Part shown: piece after piece, positions 26,732-34,865 of the stretch | How the letters are laid out: each line of letters begins with the position of its first letter | Position numbering within the stretch: the stretch's first letter is position 1 | From: JALYGY01 sp963800975 | GTDB taxonomy: Bacteria > Actinomycetota > Rubrobacteria > Rubrobacterales > Rubrobacteraceae | Assembly: GCA_963800975.1 (NCBI GenBank) | Contig: CAWDDB010000014.1 | Coordinates: 62,001 to 126,000, forward strand | DNA: 64,000 bases | Reading direction: 5' to 3' | Program-made: the position numbers and the translations under genes | The notes under the pieces: model-generated | What the model was told of the DNA's origin: nothing | Seen by the model: the letters and a program-made list of their open reading frames with translations, nothing else | Database searches by the model: none

Positions 26732-27268
26732 CTAGTTCTCGTCTATCGGGTCGAGGGCCCGGCGGGGAGGAGACCATTCGACGGGCACCACCTCAACCAC
26801 GCCTCCGTCGCCGAAACCTACCACTGCTACCTTGCGCCCCACCTCCACGACCGCGTCACGCTCTCGCGGATCGGTTTCCTCGGGGGCGAAGGCCAGCACT
26901 GCCCGCCACCGTTCGCCGTGCACGAAAACCCACCCCTCGGAGTGCGTCCCGACGGGACTTTTCACGGTGCCAACCTCGCCGAACATCCCCTCTTTGCCGG
27001 TCATGGCCGGCCTCCCTCTGAGGGCACGCGAAGAGCGCAGAACCCCAAAGAGCACGCCGCCCATGAGCACAGCGACGACCGCGATGGCGCCGAGCAGCAC
27101 CCCCGAGTAGGGAACGCCTGCCACCATGAGCGCCAAGCCCCCGGCGAGGAGCGCCAGGATGGCGCCCGCCGTGGGCAGGCCGTGGTTGGTCACGCTCAGG
27201 TCCACGAGGAATAGCGCGAGTCCGACGAGCACCAGAACCACCCCGATCGCCGGCGGTATCGCCGTCAT
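26732..27268 (-). CDS. NfeD-like protein (short form)
   Basis: 178 residues with four N-terminal hydrophobic helices and a C-terminal OB-fold (GKEGMFGEVGTVKSPVG, GRKVAVVGFGDGGVVEVVPV) that docks on slipin. It lacks the N-terminal ClpP-like protease domain of long NfeD forms. The ATG at 27268 is used; a TTG sits two codons earlier. Forms an operon with the slipin gene downstream. Confidence 0.92.
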   Translation of the reverse strand: MTAIPPAIGVVLVLVGLALFLVDLSVTNHGLPTAGAILALLAGGLALMVAGVPYSGVLLGAIAVVAVLMGGVLFGVLRSSRALRGRPAMTGKEGMFGEVGTVKSPVGTHSEGWVFVHGERWRAVLAFAPEETDPRERDAVVEVGRKVAVVGFGDGGVVEVVPVEWSPPRRALDPIDEN

Positions 27269-27453
27269 AGGCAAAGGGTCGTCCGTCCGGCCGGTAGGTA
27301 TATCAGTAACGGCAGCATCGCAGGTCCAGAATGATTGTACCGCACACCACCAAGCCGGCAGCTTGCAAGGGTATCGCTCGCTGCATTAGGTTGACAGCAT
27401 CCTGCGGCCGAGCTTGTAGAAGAGGTGACCCTGCGCCGCGAGACAGAGCCGGC

Positions 27454-27555
27454 GGCCGGCACTCGACCATTGCGCAAACGATGGACACCTACAGCCACGT
27501 CCTACCCGATATGCAGGATCGGGCTGCCACTGCTTTGGAGACGGCGTTGTCTTGA
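27454..27555 (+). pseudogene. Tyrosine recombinase C-terminal remnant
   Basis: The frame ends STIAQTMDTYSHVLPDMQD plus RAATALETALS and TAG. This is the region around the nucleophilic Tyr (DTYSHVL) of phage-type integrases. Upstream sequence in this frame is not recognisable. Together with fragments at 28309-28372 and 45624-45710 it shows that more than one integrase once resided here. Confidence 0.75.
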
Positions 27556-28038
27556 GTTTGGCGTCTCCGGTCGAGCTAACCCAATATGCTTTCACGCAGT
27601 CGACCATGCCAAAGCGCTCAGGCCCTTCGACGATGGTCGGGAGTCCGAGAGTAAGCGTCACGCACCGCTGAATCGAGTTCGTGGTGAGGATACTTCAACG
27701 CGTTCGCTCCTGGCAACTGCAGGGTCCGGTAAAGCTCTCGGAAGGTCCACCCGTCCTGTTCCATAACCTCACGGCGGAGACTGTGCGGCGCAACAATAGC
27801 GTCCGCGACCTCCTGCGATGGGCAAGGTCGCCATCAACTTCCTCAACTGGGAGTTCTAATCACTGCAAGAGATCTCTCAGAGCTGAATAGTCGCCGCTGC
27901 GAGATGACATCCAGATCTCCCCTTGTGGGGAAACGCTCGCCTCGACAGAGGCCATCCCCTGCCGCCCTGCTGCGGAAGCGGCTACCACCTTGAGGTCTTT
28001 GCCTAGCGCGGTCGTCACGGGGTCGTGCTCCTTCAGAC
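27556..28038. other. Region without recognised genes
   Basis: Only short frames without ribosome binding sites; nothing with a recognisable domain between the integrase tail and the truncated cupin. Confidence 0.4.
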
Positions 28039-28300
28039 CTACTTGCCGCCCGCCACGGTCAGGAGGCAGACGGCGTCGCTAAGGGCCTCCATGCTATGGT
28101 GTGCCCCGGCGTCGCACGTGAGCACCCTCTCCGGTCCGGCCTCGACGGTCTCTCCCTCCGCCACGAAGCGGATGCGGCCCTCACGGACTATCAAGGCGAT
28201 CGGCCCCGGTGCTGCGTGCTCCTCTAGCTTGTCACCGGCCTTCATCGTCAACAACACCACGCTTACCGTAGTTCTATGGGTCAAACGGCCTATCGTTTGA
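28039..28300 (-). pseudogene. Cupin-domain protein, 5'-truncated copy
   Basis: The minus frame encodes VVLLTMKAGDKLEEHAAPGP and later LTCDAGAHHSMEALSDAVCLL. This is closely similar to the intact cupin at 34432-34803 (VVLLVMKAGDRLEEHAVPSP, LTCDAGVRHTVEALSDAVCLL). The first 35 or so residues are replaced by unrelated sequence leading into the integrase fragment and att-like core. Confidence 0.75.
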
Positions 28301-28308
28301 CCTTTCCT

Positions 28309-28372
28309 CACCCAAAGGTGGTCTCGGAGATACTCGGGCACGCCTCGGTTTCTACGGTATTTGCAGATAAGA
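28309..28372 (+). pseudogene. Tyrosine recombinase fragment (HxxR/H box region)
   Basis: The plus frame encodes HPKVVSEILGHASVST, the conserved segment containing the catalytic His (LGHAS) shortly before the active-site Tyr in integrases. The frame then runs directly into the att-like core at 28377. Neighbouring integrase domains are gone. Confidence 0.75.
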
Positions 28373-28376
28373 AAGA

Positions 28377-28546
28377 GAGCCGACGAGCGGACTCGAACCG
28401 CTGACCTGCTCATTACGAGTGATCCATCAGGCGTTGCAGGGGTTTGCAGAGTGTTGCAAACCCCGCATGTTCAAAGGGATTTCTTTGCCCTGGCTTGCGC
28501 GGCGTTGCACCGTATGGCGTTCGCGGTGGTGTCAGAGTGGTGTCAG
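28377..28546 (-). repeat. tRNA-Thr 3'-half (att-like core) plus arm, copy 4
   Basis: The core at 28377-28422 is identical to the tRNA gene over 46 bp. An inverted repeat (GGGGTTTGCAG/TTGCAAACCCC) follows, and the GGTGTCA direct repeat (11-bp period) begins 105 bp from the core. The right flank is nearly identical to that of copy 1 (5354). Confidence 0.85.
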
Positions 28547-28674
28547 GAAACCGTGGATTACGCGTCGCCGGGACCTTCGCAGCCCGGACCTGAGTCCTCC
28601 TTTCTCATCCAGCCTTGACGTTCGCCGTGGCGTCTTCCGCCGCCTCGCTACGGCCTTCGCTTCCTCATACGGCC

Positions 28675-29415
28675 TTACATCGTCGCGTATTCCCGGCCAC
28701 CGAGAATCGTGACTTTCATAACCGCGCCGAAGCGCGAGTCATCCTCGATGAGCTCCACCACGCCAGCCGCGATGTCCTCGGGCCTGAGGATCCCGCCCGC
28801 CGTGCGCAGCTCCTCCAGGTTCTCCTCGCCGAGGCCGAGTGCCATCGGAGTGTCGACGATCTCAGGGCAGATCGCGTTCACGCGAATGTTGGACTCCTCT
28901 GCCAGGTACGCGAGCGACCGCGAAAAGTTGACCACGCCTGCCTTGGCGGCAGCGTAGACGGGGGCGCTTGCCATTGGCCACAGACCGATGAGCGACGCGG
29001 TATTGATGATCACGCCGGCGTTGCCTGCCAGCCTCATCTTACGGACAGCGAGTCGAGTCGCATCGATGACCGCAGTGAGGTCAATATCGATGATGCGGGC
29101 CCAATGGCCAGGCTCTTCGGCGAAAAGATCCTCGCCGCTGATGCCGGCGTTATTGAACGCGATATGAAACTGTCCGAAGTGCTCGATCGCCCAGTCGAGG
29201 GCGGAGCCGAGGTCCTCGGTTTTCGTGGCATCACAGCGACGGAACGCGGCGCTGCTACCCTTCGCGCCGGCCATCTCGACCGTCTGCCGTCCGCCGTCCT
29301 CATCGACATCGGCGACGACGACCTTCGCCCCACGTTCGGCCAGGGCGAGGACCGCAGCTCGCCCGATCCCCGAAGCGCCGCCGCTGACGACTGCCACCTT
29401 GCCTTCAATCTCCAT
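28675..29415 (-). CDS. Short-chain dehydrogenase/reductase (SDR)
   Basis: 246 residues. Classical SDR signatures: NAD(P)-binding GGASGIG (residues about 12-18), acidic DVDED after strand 2 suggesting NAD preference, NNAG, active-site Ser (NTASLIG) and YxxxK (VYAAAKAG). GGAAGGAGTAGCC precedes the ATG. The substrate is not predictable. It lies alone between two att-like copies. Confidence 0.93.
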   Translation of the reverse strand: MEIEGKVAVVSGGASGIGRAAVLALAERGAKVVVADVDEDGGRQTVEMAGAKGSSAAFRRCDATKTEDLGSALDWAIEHFGQFHIAFNNAGISGEDLFAEEPGHWARIIDIDLTAVIDATRLAVRKMRLAGNAGVIINTASLIGLWPMASAPVYAAAKAGVVNFSRSLAYLAEESNIRVNAICPEIVDTPMALGLGEENLEELRTAGGILRPEDIAAGVVELIEDDSRFGAVMKVTILGGREYATM

Positions 29416-29825
29416 TGGCTACTCCTTCCGCGGGCGATTCTTGTCCTGGCTGGATATGCGCGCAACTGGTTTCGCGGGGCACCTCGCGCCGTCGGCTAAC
29501 CAGCATGCCTATGCCGGACATGCCGCCGCGCTCGACATGACCGGCCATCACGTCGCGGCCAGATGCGTACCGCCTCGGGCCTCTCACCCGTCAGCGTCCC
29601 GAATCGTGCTGCGCCTTCAAAGTTAGTAGGAGGGCACATCCCCTGGCGTTTTCCTTTTATCGCTGAGCTTCCCTGGTATCCCTCTTACCTATTTATCTGC
29701 TGCTTCGTCCTCATCAGTCTAGACGCTAAGGTCGGTTCTCAACCCGCGATTCGTGGTGTGAGGGCCCATAGTTTCTCCTCCGATTCTTAACCGGCCAGAT
29801 CCATGCTTGAAGCGCTACTCGAAGT

Positions 29826-29899
29826 ACTTTTCGGACACTTTCTCTAGGCACTTCGGCGAATAGGGTTAAGAGAAAGGCCGGAGCGCAGGAACCCCGGCC
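29826..29899. repeat. Dispersed motif copy followed by a hairpin
   Basis: 29826-29862 is a diverged copy (ACTTTTCGGA, CTCTAGGCACTT, GCGAATAG). A GGCCGG/CCGGCC hairpin at 29876-29899 follows, about 37 bp beyond the stop of the minus-strand FmdB gene, and may act as its terminator. Confidence 0.5.
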
Positions 29900-29935
29900 C
29901 TCATTGCTCGGTCTTTACAAGGTTAGCCTGGGCCA

Positions 29936-30208
29936 CTACACGTTGCCGCTAACCTTCTCGGAAGAAGCACCCTTCTTCTCGGCGCCCTTGTCGCCGGACT
30001 CGCCGTTCTTGGTGGCGGTTTCGGCTTTCGTAGCGCCCCTGTAGTCCGTCGAGTAGAATCCCGACCCCTTAAACGAGATGTTCACCGGTTGCATAACCTT
30101 CCGGACCGGAGCGCCGCACTCGACGCACGAGGCCAGGGGGGCGTCAAAGAACTTCTGCGTCACGTCGAAGACGTGCACGTTCTCGCACTCGTACTCGTAG
30201 ATCGGCAT
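29936..30208 (-). CDS. FmdB family zinc-ribbon regulatory-type protein
   Basis: 90 residues. It starts MPIYEYECEN and carries the second knuckle CVECG; the first uses the Cys-Glu-Asn-x-His variant. The conserved FKGSGFYSTDYRG follows, then a charged low-complexity tail. CAGGAGGCCGC precedes the ATG. The family is widespread and its role undefined (putative nucleic-acid binding). A palindromic AT-rich element lies about 90 bp upstream. Confidence 0.9.
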   Translation of the reverse strand: MPIYEYECENVHVFDVTQKFFDAPLASCVECGAPVRKVMQPVNISFKGSGFYSTDYRGATKAETATKNGESGDKGAEKKGASSEKVSGNV

Positions 30209-30296
30209 GCGGCCTCCTGCCCCAAGTATCTATCCGGCACCACAACACGAGGAGTGGACCGAGGAAGGGAGGTACGAAGTTCCTACCCCGTTATGT

Positions 30297-30320
30297 AACA
30301 AGTATATCATATATTGTGAG
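30297..30320 (-). promoter_or_regulatory. AT-rich palindrome upstream of the FmdB gene
   Basis: ACAAGTATATCATATATTGT forms an imperfect dyad (ACAA-TATAT / ATATA-TTGT). On the minus strand it contains a TATACT-like -10. Similar to the AT-rich dyad at 34259-34278. Confidence 0.4.
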
Positions 30321-30533
30321 TGGGCAGGGCTTAGGGGCTGGACCGAGGCTATGCAGGAAGTGGCCTTCCGCGACGTTGGGTGAATGAGGGTGGCTTCAGC
30401 AGCGTATAGCAGAAGAGGGCTGGGGCGCGCCAAGCATCTCAGCCCTCCGGTCCTTGAGCAACTGGCACTTTTTGCCTTGTCTGACAGCCCCTACGCCACA
30501 TGGTGAGGTGTGGGCTCAGAGCAGGCGTGAAAG

Positions 30534-31100
30534 CTACCGCGGTGGAGCCTCCGACGGGGTTTCTGGTGGAATGTCTCCCTCCGGCGCCGCGCCTTGCGTG
30601 CCCTCGCTGACCTCCACGTCGGTCGCGCCCTGCTGGCCACCGGAGACCTCCACCTGGACGCGCCTGGGTTCCCTAGCCGCCGTGGCACCCTCGAGGGTCA
30701 CCTCCAAGATGCCGTCCTGGTAGCGGGCGTGGATCTTCTCCTCGTCTACTCCTTCGGGCAAGATCATGCTCCGCTGGAACGAGCCGTGGCGCAGCTCCCT
30801 TACGTAGTAGCCGGCGCGTTCCTCCTCTTCGTCGACCTTGCGCTCGCCGGAGATGGTCAGCACCCCATTGTGGACCGCGACCTCTACGTCCTCGGGCTTC
30901 ACGCCGGGCATCTCGGCCCTGACCACCAGGTCCCCGTCCTTCGGAAGCACGTCCACCGTGGGGGCCCACTCGGCCGTGGCCTGCGCCATCCGGCCGGCCG
31001 GTCGACGGCCAAGACCACCGAACGTCTCGTCGAGCAGGCGGTTGACCTCGCTGTGCGCATCGTAGAATCCGCCGCGACGCCTGAACTGGCTCAAGCTCAT
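30534..31100 (-). CDS. Hsp20/alpha-crystallin small heat-shock protein
   Basis: 188 residues. The alpha-crystallin domain spans about residues 40-135 (WAPTVDVLPKDGDLVVRAEMPGVKPEDV, HGSFQRSMILPEGVDEEKI, YQDGILEVTL with the I-x-V-like groove-binding region). A long Gln/Glu/Pro-rich tail follows (about 145-188), longer than usual. AAGGAGGTAGGAAAG precedes the ATG at 31100; earlier in-frame starts are not supported. It forms oligomers that hold unfolding proteins. Confidence 0.93.
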   Translation of the reverse strand: MSLSQFRRRGGFYDAHSEVNRLLDETFGGLGRRPAGRMAQATAEWAPTVDVLPKDGDLVVRAEMPGVKPEDVEVAVHNGVLTISGERKVDEEEERAGYYVRELRHGSFQRSMILPEGVDEEKIHARYQDGILEVTLEGATAAREPRRVQVEVSGGQQGATDVEVSEGTQGAAPEGDIPPETPSEAPPR

Positions 31101-31354
31101 CTTTCCTACCTCCTTCCCGACCCGCTTCCCCTGCGAGTCATCCATTTCCACCACAACCATGATACCGCCGTTACATGGGCTGGCGCAACGTCCGCGAATC
31201 TCGCTTCTCGGCACTCGGGTGAAGCTTCTTCGACGGTGGCGCACCCGCCGAAACTCGGGCACATTGATCAGACGGTTAATGCCAGAGGATTCGCCTACGC
31301 CACCTGCTCTGCTCTGCGACCACTCATGGCATGCCACGTTGACGGCCCCGCCTT

Positions 31355-31492
31355 GGTGATGTGCGGGTAATGTAGATAGTCCCCAATGGTGGACTGTGAG
31401 AGCTTCTCTTTTGAGGCGTATTCGGCTTAGATAAGAGCAAAAAAGAGAGCCGACGAGCGGGTTTGATCCGCTGACCTGCCTATTACGAGTGA
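31355..31492 (-). repeat. tRNA-Thr 3'-half (att-like core) with left arm, copy 5
   Basis: The core at 31447-31492 is the most mutated of the set (changes in the T-arm and anticodon stem). The left arm at 31356-31374 (GTGATGT...GTAATGT, 11-bp period) ends 73 bp from the core, and the tRNA 3' flank (CGGCTTAGATAAG) lies between. The right arm is lost. Confidence 0.7.
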
Positions 31493-31607
31493 TAATCGAG
31501 AGTTGCAGGGGACGACCGCGCTCAACGCCGCACCCCTTTGCTCTTCCTGTAGCCGATCCGTACGGGATTTGTTGTATTTTCGGGCAATAAGACGATCCGG
31601 GGAGCAG

Positions 31608-31828
31608 ATGACGGCAGCGAGGACCTCGTCAGATGCCCGCGTCCCGCGCCGCTTGCTGGCGCGTATCCTGGCCAAGCTCTCCCGCTCGGGACTGGTGGAG
31701 AGCGAAAAGGTCGCGGCGGAGGGCAGCGTCGAAGCCGGCGAGGAGGCGCTGCTGGCCTGCGACGCGTGGATGCGCCACGCGGTGGAGGCCCTCCGCGACG
31801 CAACCTGCGTGGTGACCATCGCCACCGG
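31608..31828 (+). pseudogene. Chimeric scar: Rrf2-type HTH fragment joined to a cupin C-terminus
   Basis: The frame first reads ARVPRRLLARILAKLSRSGL and VES, typical of the Rrf2 winged helix. At about 31710 it switches to VAAEGSVEAGEEALLACDAW and HAVEALRDATCVVTIA, the C-terminal part of the cupin paralogue seen at 34432. Neither gene is complete, so a deletion fused them in frame. This is the third cupin copy in about 7 kb. Confidence 0.65.
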
Positions 31829-32193
31829 GCGTGGTGATTCGATCCTCTCCCGAGAAGCAGGCTCCTTCAATTTTACTAAGTGTCGAGTAGCGTAGACCCA
31901 ACGCGCCCTGGTTTTTGGGACGGTCGCTCGTAGCGGCCGGGTGGGGTGATCTGGACTCTCGACGGTAGCCATGACCTCAAGGTTAACCGAGCTCACTTCG
32001 GCGCCAGAGGAGAGGTCGGGGTCATGCCAACCACGAGTTGAGACGCGATTTTCGTCGGGGTTGTCAGGTGTGGTTTGAATCTCGCTGTCCACAAGCGGGG
32101 GGACCGGGGTCCGGAGCGGCGTCTAGGACTCGTCTTTAAGCTTGTATCATCCTAGATGTGAGGACGACCCTCGTAAGGGAAGGAGGAAGGCAC
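31829..32193. other. Region without recognised genes
   Basis: No domain-bearing frame. AAGGAGGAAGG at its end serves the hemerythrin gene. Confidence 0.4.
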
Positions 32194-32739
32194 GTGAAAC
32201 GCGCGGCGGAGCTAAGAAGCCTATCGGAGGATCATCACCACGGTCTGATAATTGCAAGGCGGCTCAGGCAGATGGCCTCCGAAAAGAAGGGTTCCCCGGA
32301 GGAAGCCGCCAGGGCCTTTCTCGAGTTCTGGCAGAAGGACACGAGCATCCACTTCCGCCAGGAGGAAGAGGTGCTTCTACCGGTGCTGGCGCGCTACGGT
32401 GGTGAGCCAGATCAGGAGTCGGTGGTATTGATGCTCGCCCAGCATGCCCGCATCCGGGGTCTCATCATGGGCCTCAGCGATGAGATGACAGGCAAGGGCG
32501 TTCGTCCGGAGACACTTCAGAGTATCGGAGAAGCATTGGAGGAGCACATCCGCCTCGAGGAACGCGAGGTGTTCCCCCTGGTAGAAGATGTCTTGCCCCA
32601 AGAAGGGCTCAAGGAGCTTGCCGCGCGGCTCGAGGTAAGAGTAGCCGGTCCGCGCGCTGAGCCGTGGGTTCCGACCGAAGGTCTCTCTTACGAGTCTTGG
32701 CCGGGTCCAGGCGACAGCGAGGGTGGTGGCTGGGACTGA
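32194..32739 (+). CDS. Hemerythrin HHE domain protein
   Basis: 181 residues. A four-helix bundle pattern carries the metal ligands: SEDHHHGL, IHFRQEEEVLLP (HxxxE), QHARIRGLI and EHIRLEEREVFPLVE. It likely binds a diiron or other metal centre and O2/NO. The GTG at 32194 follows AAGGAGGAAGG closely. A short Gly/Ser-rich tail ends the protein. No partner genes adjoin it. Confidence 0.88.
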   Translation: MKRAAELRSLSEDHHHGLIIARRLRQMASEKKGSPEEAARAFLEFWQKDTSIHFRQEEEVLLPVLARYGGEPDQESVVLMLAQHARIRGLIMGLSDEMTGKGVRPETLQSIGEALEEHIRLEEREVFPLVEDVLPQEGLKELAARLEVRVAGPRAEPWVPTEGLSYESWPGPGDSEGGGWD

Positions 32740-33053
32740 TAGAGCAGCGAAAGGTGGGTGAGTTCACCGGAGGAGAATACCCTGAAGTACCAGCCGTCCC
32801 TCAGGTCATAGTGGACGAGGAACCTTCTAGCAGCCTCCCGAACGAGAACACCGCCAACAGCTCCTCGCCCGAATGGAGGTAGGTACCGGGCACCTCAGAT
32901 CCCATGGTCTCATCAGAGTGGTGTCAAAGGAGCCCCGGCTTATTAGCCGAGACTCTTACCCTGTTAGCGTTTTTCCTGCAGAACCCACAAAAACAAAGGC
33001 CCCCAATGTAGGTGTAGGGGGTTTTGTCAGCAGTACGTCAGCAGCAAAAAATT
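32740..33053. repeat. Intergenic region with stray element-end sequences
   Basis: 32914-32930 holds one half of the GGTGTCA arm repeat. 32968-32995 (CCTGCAGAACCCACAAAAAC) resembles the left flank of the att-like copies at 25255 and 45800, but no tRNA core follows. It appears to be a leftover element junction. Confidence 0.4.
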
Positions 33054-33414
33054 AACTCAGGGCCTCGTCCATGCCGTCGCCTGGTTCGCCGAACGCGGCG
33101 TGACTGTCGAGCGCGTGCTGTCCGACAATGGCGGCGCCTACCGGTCCTACTTGTGGCGCGACACCTGCGAAACCCTCGGCATCCGGCCGAAGTAGACTCG
33201 GCCCTATCGTCCGCAGACGAATGGGAAGGTGGAGCGCTTCCACCGCACGATGGCCGACGGCTGGGCCTACGCCCGCTGCTACACCTCAGAGACCCAGCGC
33301 CGTGGCGCACTCGAAGGCTGGCTGCACCACTACAACCACCACCGACCCCACACCGCCTGCGCCAACCAGCCGCCCTTCATGCGATTGACCAATGTCCCCG
33401 ATCAGTACAGCTAG
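33054..33414 (+). pseudogene. IS481/IS3-type transposase, C-terminal part with internal stop
   Basis: The integrase-core sequence includes VLSDNGGAY (second Asp), TRPYRPQTNGKVERFHRT (catalytic Glu) and the end GWLHHYNHHRPHTACANQPP. An in-frame TAG at 33193-33195 interrupts just before TRPYRP, and the N-terminal HTH and first Asp are missing. Inactive remnant. Confidence 0.88.
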
Positions 33415-33421
33415 GTCGGTG

Positions 33422-33640
33422 CTAGCTAAACGCCGGTGGGTCATCCCACTTCCTATGCCAGCTCACGCTCTCCTCTTCGTGACGACGTAGATGCTTGTCC
33501 AGCAGGCTCGCCTGTTCGTTCATCTGCCGCAGTCGTTCGTCCATGGTCCGCGAGGCCTGGCTCATCCGCTGCGAGCGCCCCCTCCACCGGACCCGTTCTG
33601 CGCGCAGCTTTGCCCCCCTACCACTATCTCGTATCGACAC
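33422..33640 (-). CDS. Small charged protein, unknown (third gene of a three-gene operon)
   Basis: 72 residues, Arg/Glu-rich with a probable coiled coil (RMSQASRTMDERLRQMNEQA). The GTG start is preceded by AGGAGGCCGC, and it begins 15 bp after the stop of the gene upstream. No family recognised. It ends beside the IS481 remnant, so the C-terminus (KWDDPPAFS) might be altered. Confidence 0.55.
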   Translation of the reverse strand: MSIRDSGRGAKLRAERVRWRGRSQRMSQASRTMDERLRQMNEQASLLDKHLRRHEEESVSWHRKWDDPPAFS

Positions 33641-33655
33641 GCGGCCTCCTGCTCG

Positions 33656-33985
33656 CTATCTACTTTGGGTTGCAGTCGTGGGAACCCCTTGGACCGTTAA
33701 TTCCTGGACCTCCCGGGCCCAATCCAGGCCGCGCCGGGTGATGACGTGGTGCCAGTCCCCCCTGGCGTATCGCGCCCTCTCGTCCCACTCGATGGCGCCC
33801 TCGTACTCCAGATCCCGAACGGCGTCGTAGTACCTTAGACGACTCGGACTGAGGCCGATGCGCTCTCCCGCCGCTTCCAAGGGTAGGTGCGTTCCTGGCG
33901 TGAACGTCTGCGCCCCGTGGCGTTCGGCGTGTATATCTTGGGCGGCCCGGAGCAGCGCCCGCCCGTCTTCGACCGTGCTATGCAT
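33656..33985 (-). CDS. Small winged-helix-like protein, unknown (second gene of operon)
   Basis: 109 residues. A central part reads like a winged helix: LPLEAAGERIGLSPSRLRYY followed by DAVRDLEYEGAIEWDERARY, resembling MerR/Mar-type DNA readers without a clear family. AGGAGACACGGG precedes the ATG. It starts 13 bp after the stop of the upstream gene. A DNA-binding role is an inference from helix pattern only. Confidence 0.6.
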   Translation of the reverse strand: MHSTVEDGRALLRAAQDIHAERHGAQTFTPGTHLPLEAAGERIGLSPSRLRYYDAVRDLEYEGAIEWDERARYARGDWHHVITRRGLDWAREVQELTVQGVPTTATQSR

Positions 33986-33998
33986 CCCGTGTCTCCTG

Positions 33999-34184
33999 CT
34001 ACTCGTAGGCCCGCCAACGGTTGGTCCCCCAGCGACTAACCGCGCGCGCACCCTGCGGAAGGGCATCTCCAGCATGGAAACAGGCATAGCGACCGTTGGC
34101 CAGCCGTAGAATGGCAGGTCTGTAGGTCCTCGCTGCCGCCTTCTTCGCTCCCGTCTCGGTGGTGTAGGTCTTGGTGATTTGCAC
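33999..34184 (-). CDS. Small basic protein, unknown (first gene of operon)
   Basis: 61 residues, basic and aromatic (TYRPAILRLANGRYACFHAG), predicted as a small beta-rich fold. AAAGGAGTAAAG precedes the GTG start. It begins the three-gene operon 34184-33422, which has a TATAAT about 80 bp upstream. Function unknown. Confidence 0.6.
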   Translation of the reverse strand: MQITKTYTTETGAKKAAARTYRPAILRLANGRYACFHAGDALPQGARAVSRWGTNRWRAYE

Positions 34185-34258
34185 CTTTACTCCTTTCCTT
34201 CGATGTGGCTGTCTCAATCACAATGTCTCAGGCGTGAGGCCAGCACCTCCTCTAATAC

Positions 34259-34280
34259 TTTGTATATTATATCACAAACT
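34259..34280 (-). promoter_or_regulatory. AT-rich promoter/operator of the three-gene operon
   Basis: On the minus strand TTTGTGATATAATATACAAA forms an imperfect dyad that includes TATAAT (34266-34271), about 82 bp before the GTG at 34184. It resembles the dyad before the FmdB gene, hinting at a common regulator. Confidence 0.5.
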
Positions 34281-34318
34281 CATAAATATGCACCCAGGAG
34301 ATCAGAATGCAAATGGGT

Positions 34319-34358
34319 ACTTTCCGACGAATTCATCTTCCACGAGCGTGGGTGAATA
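34319..34358. repeat. Dispersed 38-40 nt motif, copy
   Basis: ACTTTCCGACGAA at the left and GTGGGTGAATAG at the right; the middle lacks CTAG. Located 74 bp before the cupin start. Confidence 0.55.
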
Positions 34359-34431
34359 GAGTGCTCTTGTGCGGTTCCTGATAGCATGGCCAGTGCAAGC
34401 GGGTGGGGAGCCACTAAAAGGAGGCAAGGGC

Positions 34432-34803
34432 ATGTCGAGCAGACCGCACCCCGGGTCGGAGCGCTCTTTACACGGCCCGCTGCAGAGGTTCGATCTGGGG
34501 GCCGAGGTAAGACGTCTGATAGAGGAGGGCGCCTGGCAACGAGGGCAGCGCAACTCCATCACACTGCGTAAGGGCGAGGGCATGAACGTGGTGCTCCTAG
34601 TCATGAAGGCCGGCGATAGGCTCGAGGAGCACGCCGTGCCGAGCCCCTTCAGCCTGAGCGTCCGGGAGGGGCGCATCCGCCTCATTGCGGCGGAGGAGGT
34701 TGCCGAGGCGGGATCCGATACTCTGCTCACCTGCGACGCCGGGGTACGGCACACGGTGGAAGCCTTGAGCGACGCGGTGTGCCTGCTCACCATCGCAGGG
34801 TAG
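34432..34803 (+). CDS. Cupin-domain protein (intact paralogue)
   Basis: 123 residues with a single small cupin barrel: VVLLVMKAGDRLEEHAVPSPFSLSVREGRI, then LTCDAGVRHTVEALSDAVCLLTIAG. Metal-ligand-like His/Glu residues occur at EEH and RH. AAAGGAGGCAAGGGC supports ATG 34432. Two broken paralogues lie at 28039-28300 and 31710-31828, each close to an att-like core. The substrate is unknown; such proteins often sense or buffer small molecules. Confidence 0.82.
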   Translation: MSSRPHPGSERSLHGPLQRFDLGAEVRRLIEEGAWQRGQRNSITLRKGEGMNVVLLVMKAGDRLEEHAVPSPFSLSVREGRIRLIAAEEVAEAGSDTLLTCDAGVRHTVEALSDAVCLLTIAG

Positions 34804-34865
34804 CGTTGCGGGGGCGGAGCCTCCTACGGGTATGTTGTGTTAGTTGCGACGGGTGAGGGGGCTCG

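Noticed and set aside
28361..28618. Open frames beginning near each tRNA core (peptides such as ADERTRTADLLITS or SGLEPLTCSLRVIG)
   Set aside because: They translate the tRNA-Thr 3' half itself and recur at every copy; they are known annotation artefacts rather than genes.
29936..30208. FmdB protein with a damaged first zinc knuckle
   Set aside because: The Cys-Glu-Asn-x-His form is a common variant of the family, so it is not evidence of damage.
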